In this document: piece after piece, positions 41,754 to 41,865 of the stretch | Layout: each line of letters opens with the position of its first letter | Numbering within the stretch: the first letter of the stretch is position 1 | Assembly: GCA_018058095.1 (NCBI GenBank) | Contig: JAGPCO010000067.1 | Span: 1 to 41,865 of the forward strand | From: Kofleriaceae bacterium | GTDB taxonomy: Bacteria > Myxococcota_A > Polyangia > Haliangiales > Haliangiaceae | Direction: 5' to 3' | Length of the DNA stretch: 41,865 bases | The notes under the pieces: generated by a model | Database searches by the model: none | Seen by the model: the letters and a program-made list of their open reading frames with translations, nothing else | What the model was told of the DNA's origin: nothing | Position numbers and translations under genes: made by a program

Positions 41754-41865
<112 letters not shown>

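Overview
The window looks like chromosomal DNA of a very GC-rich myxobacterium-type bacterium (Myxococcota, perhaps the Haliangiales/Kofleriaceae side; this is inference, not a database result). The signs are strong G/C third-codon bias, several eukaryote-type Ser/Thr kinases and a PPP phosphatase, a MYXO-CTERM-like C-terminal tail, many lipoproteins, an OmpA protein with thrombospondin-type calcium repeats, and an imuA-imuB-dnaE2 mutagenesis cassette. Except for two repeat tracts the window is almost fully coding. I annotate about 34 protein genes and one tRNA.

Layout. 1-2559: four small unassigned genes, the first cut by the window edge. 2728-9775: three Ser/Thr kinases; the first two overlap by 4 nt, and a degenerate ~90-bp tandem repeat built from the end of the second separates it from the third. 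9782-11523 (-): an SH3/beta-barrel envelope protein and a small partner. 11865-12791: an orphan phage tail-tube-like protein with two tube domains. 12804-15633 (-): M16 peptidase, CPBP intramembrane protease and fluoride channel, coupled by 4-nt overlaps. 15765-18032: a small lipoprotein, a GNAT acetyltransferase and a poly-Gly beta-helix lipoprotein. 18091-18164: tRNA-His. 18208-20388 (-): rdgB, rph and a cell-wall amidase. 20480-24235: a membrane protein, an M28 peptidase and a YdcF-like protein. 24241-25740 (-): OmpA/TSP3 protein. 25930-30452: TerB-PPP phosphatase, 2OG-Fe(II) oxygenase, GNAT protein and a BNR-repeat surface protein. 30470-32760 (-): tyrA (chorismate mutase-prephenate dehydrogenase) coupled to an O-methyltransferase. 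32877-35603 (-): a large Cys-repeat lipoprotein. 35752-41694: a leader mini-ORF followed by imuA-imuB-dnaE2. 41754 to the end: an (AACAGC)n microsatellite.

The most striking non-gene signal is regulatory. At least nine genes that head their transcripts carry a TANNNT hexamer only 6-8 nt before the start codon, often as GGTANNNT and without a Shine-Dalgarno sequence. This implies widespread leaderless transcripts. The same arrangement sits in front of a 15-codon mini-ORF (35752-35799) whose stop overlaps the imuA start as ATGA and whose start lies inside a LexA-box-like sequence. I read this as a leaderless minicistron that delivers ribosomes to an SOS-controlled translesion-synthesis operon. 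A good sigma-54 type -24/-12 element precedes the poly-Gly lipoprotein.

All functional calls come from motif reading by eye; no searches were run.
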